Below, piece by piece: positions 1 through 8,998 of a stretch of 64,000 bases of DNA (the first letter of the stretch is position 1; every line of letters begins with the position of its first letter). This DNA is from Porifericola rhodea. Lineage in GTDB: Bacteria > Bacteroidota > Bacteroidia > Cytophagales > Cyclobacteriaceae. Where the stretch lies: the NCBI RefSeq assembly GCF_030506305.1, contig NZ_CP119421.1, positions 2,023,501-2,087,500 of the forward strand. The letters are read 5' to 3'. The position numbers and the translations under genes were made by a program. The notes under the pieces were generated by a model. The model did no database searches. It was not told where the DNA came from and saw only the letters and a program-made list of their open reading frames with translations.

Positions 1-2100
1 AAACCTGCTACATGGTCGGTAGAGCTATCTAAAGGTACAGTAAAGGTAGGTGAAGAAGTAGAAGTAATACTATACGCAGATATTATAGAAGACTGGTACC
101 TCTATTCCAACGATTTTGACCCTGAGCTAGGGCCAATGGTAACTGAAATCAATTTCAACCCTAACGAAGCTTATGAGTTGGTAGGAGAAGTAAGACCGAT
201 AGGTGCTAAAGAGAAATACGACGATATTTTTGAAGGTAATTACACTTACTTTACTAAAAAGGCAGAGTTCCGACAAACTATCAAGGTAAAGAAAGCAAGT
301 CTAAAAGAGATTAGTGGAGATTACAACTACCAGACATGCAGTGATATAACGGGGCAGTGCATTCCTGATGATGGAGAATTTAAGCTTGACATTACTGTGG
401 CAGATCAGGCAGATGCTTCCTCTTCGGTTTCTGAGGATGAGGATTCCCCAAATGAAGAACAAACGGCAAATGAAAAAAAATTAGCAGAAGAATCTACTGA
501 AATTACAGAGAACCAAGCCAATGAGACCAAAGCAGAAACAAATAATGAGGCGAAGATAAGCCAGCCGGTACCTACCACCGACATAAATGTGAGGGCGTCT
601 AACACTCCTTATACATTATTAACTTTCTTTTTTGTAGCCTTTTTAGCAGGCCTGGCAGCTTTGCTTACACCCTGTGTCTTTCCTATGATTCCGATGACTG
701 TTTCTTTTTTTACCGGCGGTGGTTCTAAAAGCCAGGCAATTAGTAAAGCTGTAATTTATGGTATCTCTATTATTGTAATCTATACGCTCATAGGCACACT
801 GGTATCGGTAATATTTGGACCGGCTTTCGCTAACTGGCTCAGTACACATTGGTTACCTAATCTATTTTTCTTTGCTGTTTTTGTCATATTTGCCTTATCG
901 TTTTTTGGTTTATTTGAGATTACCCTTCCTAGCTCAGTAGTAAACAATGTAGATCGTCAGGCTGATAAAGGAGGGTACTACGGTATTTTCTTTATGGCAT
1001 TTACGCTGGTACTGGTATCATTCTCTTGCACAGGACCTATTGTTGGAAGTATACTGGTTGAATCTGCCGGAGGAGAATTTGTTAAGCCTGTTGTAGGTAT
1101 GCTGGGTTTCTCACTGGCATTTGCTATTCCTTTCGGGCTTTTTGCGGCCTTTCCGCAATGGCTTAATAGCTTGCCCAAATCAGGTGGATGGCTTAATTCT
1201 GTAAAGGTAGTATTAGGGTTTTTAGAGTTGGCGCTGGCGCTTAAATTTTTAAGCATTGCCGACCAGGTATATCATTGGAACATACTAGACAGAGAAGTTT
1301 ATCTCGCATTGTGGATTGTAATTTTTACCCTAATGGGCTTTTATCTTCTCGGGAAACTTCGTTTACCGCATGACAGCCCCCTGGAATCAATTAGTGTGTT
1401 AAGGCTCATTCTGGCTATTGTCACCTTTTCATTTGTAGTATACCTTATACCTGGAATGTTTGGAGCTCCTTTAAAAGCCATGGCAGGTTACCTCCCTCCT
1501 ATGCATACCCACGATTTTAACATGCCATATCTAACAGGTCAGCAACTGGGGGCTACCACAGGAGTTGCATTAGCTGAGAGTGAAGAAGGTCTATGTGAAA
1601 AACCCAAATATGCTGACATGTTACACTTTCCGCATGGTATTCAGGGTTATTTTGACTACGAACAGGCACTAGCCTGTGCCGAAGCGCAGAACAAACCTGT
1701 TTTTGTAGATTTTACCGGGCATGGCTGTGTAAACTGCCGTGAAATGGAAGCAAGAGTCTGGTCAGATCCTCAAGTGCTTAAACGCCTGAAAGAAGACTAT
1801 ATAGTAGTAGCATTATATGTTGATGAAAAGACTGAGCTACCTGAGTCTGAATGGTACACTTCTGATTACGACGGTAAAGTAAAGAAAACGATTGGCAAGC
1901 AAAATGCAGACTTCCAGATTTCACGCTTCAACAACAATGCACAGCCGTATTATGTGTTGTTAAATGACAAGGGAGAGCTACTTAAACAGCCTAAAGCTTA
2001 TGACCTAAGCGTGCAGAATTTTATTGATTTCCTGGATGAGGGCAAAAAGCAATTTGCTCAAGGTAAAACAATAGAAGATTCTGCTTTGGCAAATAATTAG
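1..2100 (+). CDS. dsbD: Thiol:disulfide interchange protein DsbD family, 5' truncated by window edge
   Basis: The reading frame is open from base 1, so the gene starts upstream of the window; an ATG at 136 lies inside the N-terminal domain and is not the real start. The visible protein has the end of a periplasmic DsbD alpha-like domain with a Cys pair (about residues 113 and 120 from base 1), an acidic Glu/Asn-rich linker, and a multi-span membrane core whose LTPCVFP and SFSCTGP segments hold the two redox cysteines. It ends with a thioredoxin-like domain carrying CVNC (C576, C579). In this family electrons pass from cytoplasmic thioredoxin through the membrane cysteines to periplasmic partners such as DsbC or cytochrome c maturation proteins. 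Its stop codon interlocks with that of the convergent TPR gene. Family assignment is firm; the exact partner is not visible. Confidence 0.93.
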   Translation, partial: KPATWSVELSKGTVKVGEEVEVILYADIIEDWYLYSNDFDPELGPMVTEINFNPNEAYELVGEVRPIGAKEKYDDIFEGNYTYFTKKAEFRQTIKVKKASLKEISGDYNYQTCSDITGQCIPDDGEFKLDITVADQADASSSVSEDEDSPNEEQTANEKKLAEESTEITENQANETKAETNNEAKISQPVPTTDINVRASNTPYTLLTFFFVAFLAGLAALLTPCVFPMIPMTVSFFTGGGSKSQAISKAVIYGISIIVIYTLIGTLVSVIFGPAFANWLSTHWLPNLFFFAVFVIFALSFFGLFEITLPSSVVNNVDRQADKGGYYGIFFMAFTLVLVSFSCTGPIVGSILVESAGGEFVKPVVGMLGFSLAFAIPFGLFAAFPQWLNSLPKSGGWLNSVKVVLGFLELALALKFLSIADQVYHWNILDREVYLALWIVIFTLMGFYLLGKLRLPHDSPLESISVLRLILAIVTFSFVVYLIPGMFGAPLKAMAGYLPPMHTHDFNMPYLTGQQLGATTGVALAESEEGLCEKPKYADMLHFPHGIQGYFDYEQALACAEAQNKPVFVDFTGHGCVNCREMEARVWSDPQVLKRLKEDYIVVALYVDEKTELPESEWYTSDYDGKVKKTIGKQNADFQISRFNNNAQPYYVLLNDKGELLKQPKAYDLSVQNFIDFLDEGKKQFAQGKTIEDSALANN

Positions 2101-3227
2101 TGTTTGTCAAGGTAGGCTTTAGCTTCTGCCTGCATAGGTGGATAATGCGCATTGTCCAACGCTTTTTTGTACATAGCCCGTGCTTGGTCATAATCTTTTT
2201 CCTGGTTAGCTATTCGTGCAAGGCCTGCATATGCATAGCTGGTATAGTTTTCAGCTTCTTCGTTGTCCATGTTTTTTGCTAGTGCCAGGCTTGCTCTATA
2301 AGCAATTTTTGCTGCACTAAAATCCTGCTCTTTCTTCTCCAGTAGCAAGGCCTTAAACAAGTTGCCAGTCATTTGATAATACTCACGCTTACTGTTTAGC
2401 AATTTTTGGAGCTGTTGATCCAACTGGTAATACTGCTTAGCAGAGATAGCTACATCTAAGTAATTAGTGATGAAGTAAAGGTTATCAGGGTACTGGGCAG
2501 CTAAAGACTGGGCATATTGTAAAGCTTCTTTAGGGCGGTTTTCATAACGTAAATAGATATGGGTAAGGTAATCTGCTGATTCTGGTCCCATAAAAATCGA
2601 CTCTTGGTGAGCTTTCTTTAGCTGTTCTAAGCCTAATTGCTTATCGCCACTCCTGAAAAACAGCATGAACGGGCGATATACCGGGTGTAGTTCGGGATAC
2701 TTTATTCTATAATAGTTATATAAGCCAGTAGAAAAGTAAAACTCTGGGTACTCTTCTTTAAGTTCAAAGCCATTTTTGAGATTAGTATATGCCTCCTGCG
2801 CCAGCCCCACGGCTTTAAGATGGTTACCCTCATCGTTTTCATACATGGCTAGTAAACCAAGCGAGGCCATGGCAAAGAAATTAGCTTCAGGATGCATATC
2901 GTCTTTATCTAAAATCTTTTCTGCTTCAGCATATGTTTTTTGCAGGTAGTTTTTCAAATCTTCAAACTCTGGGGTATGGTGTGTTACCGGTGTATTTGCT
3001 GCTCGTATGGTGAGCGCTTTTAATAGAAAATAGGCAGGGTGGTCAGGTATTTTCTGCTCAATTTTTTGGTTAACCTGATTAGCTTGTACCACATCAGTAT
3101 TATAGATATATGACAAGCTCTGTTTAATTAAGGGTAGTAGCTCTTTATCATCCAGAATGTTCTTCTGGGCAAAAGTGGAAAAGCTAAAAAATATATATAA
3201 GGCAAGTGTTAAAACTATTCTTTGCAT
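2097..3227 (-). CDS. Secreted tetratricopeptide-repeat protein
   Basis: A 376-residue protein with a clear signal peptide (hydrophobic stretch ending around FSTFAQ, residue 21) followed by degenerate helical repeats of the TPR kind. The best match to the TPR pattern is near the C terminus, in the segment with YAGLARIA and DQARAMYKKAL. It is probably periplasmic. TPR proteins act as scaffolds, so no specific role can be given. The gene overlaps the end of the dsbD-like gene by 4 bp tail to tail, with no space for a terminator. A separate + strand gene starts 82 bp beyond its start codon. Confidence 0.8.
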   Translation of the reverse strand: MQRIVLTLALYIFFSFSTFAQKNILDDKELLPLIKQSLSYIYNTDVVQANQVNQKIEQKIPDHPAYFLLKALTIRAANTPVTHHTPEFEDLKNYLQKTYAEAEKILDKDDMHPEANFFAMASLGLLAMYENDEGNHLKAVGLAQEAYTNLKNGFELKEEYPEFYFSTGLYNYYRIKYPELHPVYRPFMLFFRSGDKQLGLEQLKKAHQESIFMGPESADYLTHIYLRYENRPKEALQYAQSLAAQYPDNLYFITNYLDVAISAKQYYQLDQQLQKLLNSKREYYQMTGNLFKALLLEKKEQDFSAAKIAYRASLALAKNMDNEEAENYTSYAYAGLARIANQEKDYDQARAMYKKALDNAHYPPMQAEAKAYLDKH

Positions 3228-3296
3228 ACTTCTTATTTAGAAAATACTAGTATGTAACGAAATACTGTAGCGTAAGTTAAGGTTAGCTGACTTACT

Positions 3297-3304
3297 TATA
3301 TTTG
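3297..3304 (+). promoter_or_regulatory. Candidate Bacteroidota -7 element (TATATTTG)
   Basis: TATATTTG matches the TAnnTTTG consensus of the Bacteroidota primary sigma factor. It lies only 5 bp before the ATG at 3310, so transcription would start at or just after the start codon, implying a very short or absent leader. No good TTG is seen at the -33 position (GTTA is there instead). Confidence 0.4.
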
Positions 3305-3309
3305 CACAA

Positions 3310-4233
3310 ATGAGAAAACTAACCTTTACATACGAGCAGATAATTAAAAATGGATTTTCTAGTGTGAATAGCTTTCTTTATAATTCACCTGCTTACTTAG
3401 GATTGAAAGCAAAAGAGTATGGTACCCCCTATAGATTTGCTGCCCGTAATGGTGAATATGATGTAGCTCAGGTCTATTTTTTTCAGAAGGATGATGTAGC
3501 TATTAGCATTCCTGCCAGTCCATTTGGCTCTTTAGAGTTTGATGAAGATTTTACAGAAGAAGAAATGCTAGCTTTTATCAGCTTTGTTATTAATCACTTG
3601 AAAAGCCTGGATTTAAACTATCTTCAGATCAATGACTGCATTCCCGCTTACCGGCAGTCCTCTGACGTAAGTGTGCACCAACTACTAATGCAGCAGGGAG
3701 CTCAAGTGATAGACAAGAAAGTTAATCATCATATCAATATAGATGAGCAACCTCTGCCTCAAAAAATGCATAAGATGGAGCGAAAACGTTTAAGGAAATG
3801 TATTGATAAGAGATTAAACTTCATAGAGGAGTCTATAGACAAGTTGCACGTTTACTATAGTTTTTTACAACATTGTAGACAACAGAAAGGATGGGTGCTT
3901 TCTCTTTCATTTGAGCAAATGCAACAAAATACCAAGGTATTAAGCGGTTGCTACAGGTTGTTCGGATTATATTATAACAATGAATTAATCGCAGCTTCAT
4001 TAGTTGTAGTAGTAAATTCAAAGGTGCTTTATGATTTCTACCATGATTCTTTACAAGAATACAAAAGCTGGAGTCCTGTTGTATATTTGGTAAGTCAACT
4101 CTACCAATACTGCCAAAATCATAATTTAAATATTTTAGACCTGGGTACTTCTCAAACAGAAAGCCTTCAACAATTTAAAGCACACTTGGGAGCTGAAGCC
4201 TCACATAAATACTCATATCAGCTAAACTTATGA
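3310..4233 (+). CDS. GNAT/FemAB-like acyltransferase family protein
   Basis: A 307-residue soluble protein. The C-terminal half (about 145-300) has the layout of the GNAT_6/FemAB-like acetyltransferase fold: a basic helix (KMERKRLRK), a core strand with LFGLYYNNELIAASLVVV, then YDFYHDS and the ending DLGTSQTESLQQFKAHLG. That ending resembles the common LDFGRS...FKxxFG signature of enzymes that acylate cell-surface or peptidoglycan-linked substrates. It overlaps the next glycosyltransferase by 4 bp (ATGA), so the two are almost certainly cotranscribed and coupled. The pairing suggests modification of a surface glycan or glycolipid; this is inference. The substrate cannot be read from the sequence. 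Confidence 0.75.
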   Translation: MRKLTFTYEQIIKNGFSSVNSFLYNSPAYLGLKAKEYGTPYRFAARNGEYDVAQVYFFQKDDVAISIPASPFGSLEFDEDFTEEEMLAFISFVINHLKSLDLNYLQINDCIPAYRQSSDVSVHQLLMQQGAQVIDKKVNHHINIDEQPLPQKMHKMERKRLRKCIDKRLNFIEESIDKLHVYYSFLQHCRQQKGWVLSLSFEQMQQNTKVLSGCYRLFGLYYNNELIAASLVVVVNSKVLYDFYHDSLQEYKSWSPVVYLVSQLYQYCQNHNLNILDLGTSQTESLQQFKAHLGAEASHKYSYQLNL

Positions 4234-5186
4234 GTAAGCCACTGGTATCTATTATTTGTCTCTGTTATAATCATGAGCTTTTTGTTCATGCTACTCTTGC
4301 CTCTGTATGGGCTCAGAATTACGATAACATTGAAGTAGTTATAGTAGATGATGGAAGTCAAGATCAAAGTGTAAAGAAAATTCGTGAGTATATAGAGCAA
4401 AACCCCTGTCCTTATCCGTTACACACAATTTTTCTGGAACAAAATATAGGCAATTGTGCTGCTTTTAACCGAGGCTGGAAACTTGCTAATGGTGAATTTA
4501 TAATAGACTTAGCTACTGATGATGTACTTCTTCCGGATCGGGTTAGTTTACAACTGGAGTTATTCCAGTCTCTTCCCGAGGACTATGGAGTAGTATTTTC
4601 TGAGGTACAGTATATTAATGAAAGTGGTGAGGCGCAATACCTGCATTTTCAGGACAAATACAAACATGTACGCCCAATCCCTCAGGGGGATATCTACGCT
4701 AAATTGATTGCTCTCTACTTTATTCCTTCTCCTAGCATGATGTACAGGCAAAGAGTACTGCAAGATTTGGGTGGATATGATGAGCGGCTTGCATATGAAG
4801 ACTATGACTTTTGGATCAGATCTTCCCGAAAATACAAATACGCTTATCTCAACCACTGTACTACACTGGTAAGGAAATCCGCTGGCTCTATGTCAAAGGC
4901 TTGGTACAAAAAAGGAGACCGACAGTTACATTCTACCTATCTGGTGTGCCAGAAGATAAAAGTATTGAATAAAAGTCCGGAGGAAGACGCTGCACTCACC
5001 CAGCGCGTTAAGTTTGAAATACGGCAGGCTGTTTTTTCAAACAATCAGGCAGAGGCACTTCTGTTTTTTACATTGTTAAAAGACATAGATCATATAGATT
5101 GGGCATATCGTTTTCTTTTGCTATTGACCCGCTCAGGCCTAAATTTAAGCTGGTTAAGAGATTTGTACCTCAGGTTTATAAGTTAA
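4230..5186 (+). CDS. Family 2 glycosyltransferase
   Basis: A 318-residue GT-A enzyme. The N terminus has VSIICLCYNHE and the nucleotide-sugar motif VIVDDGS (D40-D41), then DLATDDVLLP (about 93-102, the DXD-type metal site), and an acceptor-side ED pair in AYEDYDFW (E190, D191), all typical of GT2. The C-terminal 100 residues are helical with no predicted membrane anchor, so it probably works at the cytoplasmic face of the membrane. It starts within the stop of the acyltransferase gene. Its stop TAA interlocks with the stop of the convergent dioxygenase-like gene. Donor and acceptor are unknown. Confidence 0.9.
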   Translation: MSKPLVSIICLCYNHELFVHATLASVWAQNYDNIEVVIVDDGSQDQSVKKIREYIEQNPCPYPLHTIFLEQNIGNCAAFNRGWKLANGEFIIDLATDDVLLPDRVSLQLELFQSLPEDYGVVFSEVQYINESGEAQYLHFQDKYKHVRPIPQGDIYAKLIALYFIPSPSMMYRQRVLQDLGGYDERLAYEDYDFWIRSSRKYKYAYLNHCTTLVRKSAGSMSKAWYKKGDRQLHSTYLVCQKIKVLNKSPEEDAALTQRVKFEIRQAVFSNNQAEALLFFTLLKDIDHIDWAYRFLLLLTRSGLNLSWLRDLYLRFIS

Positions 5187-5989
5187 GGTTTTCGCCAAAA
5201 TCTCATTTCCAGAGAAATACGCGTAATATCCGTATTAAGATTGCTTGCCCCACCATGTAGCAGGTAAGGTGAAAAAACAAGCACTTCGTTCAGGTTAGGA
5301 TTCGGACGTACAATATCGAGTGGAGTTTTACTACCTGTAAGACCTGGCACATTAAATTGTACTCCATCAACTTTAGCCCCTTTTTTAGTCCTTTCTATAT
5401 CGGCCTCGCTCCATAAGTGGCTTCCAGGCACCAAAGTGAGAGATGAGAGGCTATTGCTTCCAAAAATAGGTACATAAATGTTAATACAGTCCTTATAATC
5501 CTCCAACCATACATCTCTATGCAAAGGATTATTATCGTTGCTTTGTGGACGGATAATTCTGAAGTGAAAAACACGTGCCTGATCAAAGGGATTAAAAGCC
5601 TGCACCTGTACCTGACATAGCTCAGAAACACGCTTCTCTATAGTTTCCACCCTTATGGGTAGTTGGCTTACGGCCAAAAGCTTTGCCTGCTCTACTATGG
5701 CCAGGTGTAAGCTGTAGTTATTGCCTATATAGAGATGATATTTATCCAGCTCAAGCTTATCCCTAACCGAAACTTTTGCTTTTAAAAAAAAGCTTTTGAA
5801 AAGTAGGCAAACCCCTTGGTAAAATTTTTCCCATTCATGGGGCTGTAGAAAAGGCGCAATATGGTATCCCTTCTTCTGCCATTGAGTACGGGCAGTAAGG
5901 TCATCTGCATGATGAAGCAGCACAGTATCCGGGCCATAGCTACGCTCTCCTTCAATATGGGCATTCATATTATTTTGGTTAAAACACAA
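5183..5989 (-). CDS. Phytanoyl-CoA dioxygenase (PhyH)-like Fe(II)/2-oxoglutarate oxygenase
   Basis: A 268-residue protein with the jelly-roll oxygenase iron triad: H157-x-D159 in PLHRDVW, then distal H245 in LLHGG, followed by R257, the expected 2-oxoglutarate anchor. The VPGSH segment before the distal His is also typical of PhyH relatives. Members hydroxylate diverse small molecules, lipids or sugars using Fe(II), O2 and 2-oxoglutarate. The start could instead be the ATG at 5968 (M8); neither has a Shine-Dalgarno motif. It lies tail to tail with the glycosyltransferase, overlapping by 4 bp, so any link to surface glycan modification is only suggested by proximity. Confidence 0.8.
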   Translation of the reverse strand: MCFNQNNMNAHIEGERSYGPDTVLLHHADDLTARTQWQKKGYHIAPFLQPHEWEKFYQGVCLLFKSFFLKAKVSVRDKLELDKYHLYIGNNYSLHLAIVEQAKLLAVSQLPIRVETIEKRVSELCQVQVQAFNPFDQARVFHFRIIRPQSNDNNPLHRDVWLEDYKDCINIYVPIFGSNSLSSLTLVPGSHLWSEADIERTKKGAKVDGVQFNVPGLTGSKTPLDIVRPNPNLNEVLVFSPYLLHGGASNLNTDITRISLEMRFWRKP

Positions 5990-6081
5990 ACAGATTGACA
6001 GCTCTCCGTTAAATAAAGAGTTACTGTTTATAAAAGAAGATAAATTAACTAAATTTTACTGCGTAGCAATATTCTCTTTTT

Positions 6082-6765
6082 ATGGATACACAAGGGCTTT
6101 GGTACTTTGAAGACAAAAATATTTCTAGCCTCTTTTGCATGCCTAAGGTGCGAAAGATGGAGCATGAGCTTTCACAAAGAGAAAAAGATTTTGACAAAGG
6201 TTCATTTGTTTATTTTGTAGGGGACCCCTCAGATAACGTATACCTCGTAAAACAAGGACGTGTTAAAATTGGTACCTACTCAGATGATGGTAAAGAAATT
6301 GTAAAAACTATTCTCACTACAGGCGAGGTTTTTGGTGAATTGGCACTTACTGATGAGAAAAACAGAAATGATTTTGCTCAGGCTATGGATCCTGACACAG
6401 TAATTTGCCCTCTTACTGTGGATGATATGAAACAGCTGATGGCTGACGATCAGGAGCTAAGTTTCAAAATATTTAAGATGATGGGCTTTCGTATGCGAAA
6501 ACTGGAAAGAAGAATTGAGCTACTAATATCTAAAGATGCACGTACCCGAATCGTAGAGTTTTTAAAAGACCTGGCAGAAGAAAGAGGTAAAAAAGTAGGC
6601 TTTGAAACTATGATCAAGAATCATCTTAAACATCAGGATATTGCTAGCTTAACAGGTACTTCGCGACAAACCGTTACGACTATCCTTAACGACTTAAAGG
6701 AAAAGAATATCATTAACTTTGACCGCAGAAAAATACTGATAAGAGATATGGATAAGCTCAAGTAA
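6082..6765 (+). CDS. Crp/Fnr family transcriptional regulator
   Basis: A 227-residue regulator. An N-terminal cyclic-nucleotide-binding-like beta barrel (about 30-125, with GRVKIG and GEVFGELAL) is joined by a long dimerisation helix (about 128-150) to a winged helix-turn-helix (about 184-222, with ASLTGTSRQTVTTILNDL). The phosphate-binding cassette keeps GELAL but lacks the usual following Arg-Ser/Thr pair, so cAMP binding is doubtful. There is no N-terminal cysteine cluster, so an FNR-type iron-sulphur sensor is unlikely. It is divergent from the dioxygenase-like gene across a 92-bp spacer that may hold both promoters. Regulon unknown. Confidence 0.9.
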   Translation: MDTQGLWYFEDKNISSLFCMPKVRKMEHELSQREKDFDKGSFVYFVGDPSDNVYLVKQGRVKIGTYSDDGKEIVKTILTTGEVFGELALTDEKNRNDFAQAMDPDTVICPLTVDDMKQLMADDQELSFKIFKMMGFRMRKLERRIELLISKDARTRIVEFLKDLAEERGKKVGFETMIKNHLKHQDIASLTGTSRQTVTTILNDLKEKNIINFDRRKILIRDMDKLK

Positions 6766-6851
6766 AGGCGAATATGTGTGGCTCATGTGTTGTTGGCTGA
6801 GCTCATACTTAGTAGAGTAGATGTTTTTTTGAACCTAAATTTTTTAAGCTT

Positions 6852-7304
6852 ATGGACCTTTTCCATAACACTACTCAGCAGCTCTGGGTATTGTTGGATG
6901 TTTTTATCGCTTGCCTTTTGGCAGGAGCAGTAGGTTACGAAAGAGAAGTACATCATAAACCCGCAGGCTTTCGCACACATATGATCGTAGGAGGCTCCTC
7001 GGCCTTATTGGTGGCATTGGCTGGAGTTTCAATAAGAGAATATAAGCCCGAATTTCAGGAAATGCTTGATGTAGACCCTATCAGAATTATTCAGGCAATA
7101 ATAATAGGGATTAGCTTCATTGGGGCAGGTACTATTCTAAAAAGTAGAAATGAAAATGATGTGTCATTCCTTACAACTTCCGCTACAATCTTATTCTCCT
7201 CGGGCCTTGGTATTTGTGTAGCGCTGCACCAGTATGTATTAGCTGTGGGGGTTACTCTTTTAGTAATCCTGATTAACAATGTATTTAGAATACTAAAACC
7301 CTAG
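6852..7304 (+). CDS. MgtC/SapB family membrane protein
   Basis: A 150-residue protein with about four membrane segments. It carries the MgtC/SapB signature: a first helix ending in GAVGYERE, then KPAGFRTHMIVGGSSAL, and later GISFIGAGTILK. It corresponds to the N-terminal membrane domain only and lacks the C-terminal ACT-like domain of Salmonella MgtC, which is common for SapB-type members. MgtC proteins are linked to growth in low magnesium and modulation of the membrane ATP synthase; the role of short members is not settled. A bidirectional hairpin terminator follows directly. Confidence 0.87.
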   Translation: MDLFHNTTQQLWVLLDVFIACLLAGAVGYEREVHHKPAGFRTHMIVGGSSALLVALAGVSIREYKPEFQEMLDVDPIRIIQAIIIGISFIGAGTILKSRNENDVSFLTTSATILFSSGLGICVALHQYVLAVGVTLLVILINNVFRILKP

Positions 7305-7311
7305 AAATGAA

Positions 7312-7335
7312 AAACCCGACATATTTGTCGGGTTT
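7312..7335. terminator. Bidirectional intrinsic terminator between mgtC-like gene and rng
   Basis: A perfect 10-bp stem (7312-7321 pairing with 7326-7335, core CCCGACA/TGTCGGG) with a TATT loop. A-rich sequence lies on the left and TTTAGTAAATTTTTT on the right, so it can stop transcription from both convergent genes. Confidence 0.85.
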
Positions 7336-7349
7336 AGTAAATTTTTTGG

Positions 7350-8903
7350 CTAGGAGAGTTCTATTTGCTCCCCTGCTTTGTTGTGAAAGCGGTAATCTAC
7401 CAAGCCTAAAGATGAGTCTACCTCCAGTTTTACCCAGCGCTTATACTTAAAAAACCACTTTACCCTACGAGAGATGATCCCTTTGGTAAAGAAAGCATGT
7501 AAAAAAGGATGAAGCGCAATTGTTAAGTTTGGCTCATTTTGCTTGAGTAGCACGTACTCTAGATTTTTTTCTATCTTATCAGATACCAATAAGGTAGGTG
7601 CTACTTTTCCTGTGCCGCCACAAGTAGGGCAAATCTCTTTGGTAATAATGTTCAATTCCGGTCTAACCCTTTGGCGGGTGATTTGCATCAGACCGAATTT
7701 TGTAAGAGGAAGCACCGTGTTTTTTGCCCTGTCCAGCTTCATCTCTTCTTTCATCTTATCGTATACCGCCTTTTTGTTTTCAGGCTTACGCATATCAATG
7801 AAATCAATAACAATGATGCCGCCCATATCTCTTAGGCGTAGCTGACGGGCAATTTCGGTTGCGGCCTGTAAGTTTACGTTTAAAGCAGTTGTCTCCTGAT
7901 CCTTTTCAGAATTGGATTTGTTCCCGCTATTTACATCAATTACATGGAGGGCTTCTGTATGCTCAATAATAAGATAGCCTCCTCCCGGAATACTCACAGA
8001 CTGACCAAACAGCGATTTTAGCTGCTTTTCTATACCAAAATTTTCAAAGAGCTTTGTTTTGCCAGAATAGTGCTTAACAATCTTTTCTTTAGCGGGGGCA
8101 ATAGTCTTAATGTAAGCTTTTACCTCCTCATAAATATCAGGATCATCAGTGACTATACTGTCAAACGATTCGTTCAACATATCGCGTAGTAGCGATGAGG
8201 CCCGGCTCATTTCTCCAATAATTTTGTCGCGTGGTTTAGCAGATTTAAGCTTTTTAACGCCTTCTGCCCACACGTTTATCAGGTTTCGCAGATCTTTGTC
8301 CAGTTCTGCTACTTCTTTGCCTTCGGCCACTGTTCTGATAATGATACCAAAGCCTTCAGGTTTGATAGATGATATCAAACGCATTAGCCTCTTTCTTTCA
8401 TTTTTATTAGTGATCTTTTTGGAGATATTGACCACATTAGAGAAAGGTACCAGTATTAGATATCTACCAGCGATAGACAACTCGCAGGATAATCGAGGTC
8501 CTTTTGTAGAGATAGGTTCTTTAACAATTTGTACCAGTACCGACTGGTTTTTGTTAAGAACCTGGTTGATTTTACCAAGCTTATTAATGTCAGGCTCGTT
8601 TTTAATTTTGCCTAACAGATGCGTATTATATTTATTATTAAAAGTGTTCTTGGTGAACTTGTTTAATGTCTTAATCTGAGGCCCCAGATCAAGATAGTGC
8701 AGGAATGCGTCCTTCTCGTAACCTACGTCGATAAAAGCTGCATTCAGTCCGGGCACCACCTTTCTTACGGACCCAAGGTATATGTCACCAACAGTAAATT
8801 TATTAGCATCAACCTCGTGGTGAAATTCCACCAGGCTTCTCTCTTTCAAAAGGGCTATACGACATCCTTCTTGAGTTGAATTGATAATTAATTCATTACT
8901 CAA
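7350..8903 (-). CDS. rng: Ribonuclease G/E family endoribonuclease
   Basis: A 517-residue protein of RNase G size, without the long C-terminal degradosome scaffold of RNase E. It has an S1 RNA-binding domain (about 37-130, GDIYLGSVRKVVPGLNAAF), the DNase I-like catalytic core with the Mg2+ ligands D323 and N325 in DVNSGN and D367 in IVIDFIDM, and the Zn-link CPTCGG (C425, C428) used for dimerisation. The start is a TTG at 8903; the nearby ATG is out of frame, and MSNELIINST is the usual N terminus in Bacteroidota. It acts on rRNA maturation and mRNA decay. Two hairpins lie between it and the upstream small gene. Confidence 0.95.
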   Translation of the reverse strand: MSNELIINSTQEGCRIALLKERSLVEFHHEVDANKFTVGDIYLGSVRKVVPGLNAAFIDVGYEKDAFLHYLDLGPQIKTLNKFTKNTFNNKYNTHLLGKIKNEPDINKLGKINQVLNKNQSVLVQIVKEPISTKGPRLSCELSIAGRYLILVPFSNVVNISKKITNKNERKRLMRLISSIKPEGFGIIIRTVAEGKEVAELDKDLRNLINVWAEGVKKLKSAKPRDKIIGEMSRASSLLRDMLNESFDSIVTDDPDIYEEVKAYIKTIAPAKEKIVKHYSGKTKLFENFGIEKQLKSLFGQSVSIPGGGYLIIEHTEALHVIDVNSGNKSNSEKDQETTALNVNLQAATEIARQLRLRDMGGIIVIDFIDMRKPENKKAVYDKMKEEMKLDRAKNTVLPLTKFGLMQITRQRVRPELNIITKEICPTCGGTGKVAPTLLVSDKIEKNLEYVLLKQNEPNLTIALHPFLHAFFTKGIISRRVKWFFKYKRWVKLEVDSSLGLVDYRFHNKAGEQIELS

Positions 8904-8941
8904 CGGATTCTCGTTTAATAGTGATAAAATAAATACAAAAA

Positions 8942-8961
8942 GCTACCAAACTATGGGTAGC
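8942..8961 (-). terminator. Hairpin followed by T5 in the rng leader: attenuator-like or weak terminator
   Basis: Read on the minus strand, GCTACC and GGTAGC form a 6-bp stem with an 8-nt loop, followed by TTTTT. It lies about 40 nt upstream of the rng start codon, so it is either a terminator that insulates rng from the upstream gene or a leader structure that could control rng. Short stem, modest support. Confidence 0.5.
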
Positions 8962-8998
8962 ATAATTGCGACTTTATACTAATAATAACTACAAAGAA

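Noticed and set aside
8149-8679. A 176-codon plus-strand frame inside rng
   Set aside because: It is antisense to conserved RNase G domains, has low-complexity Ser/Leu-rich composition and no recognisable family; a shadow of the real gene.
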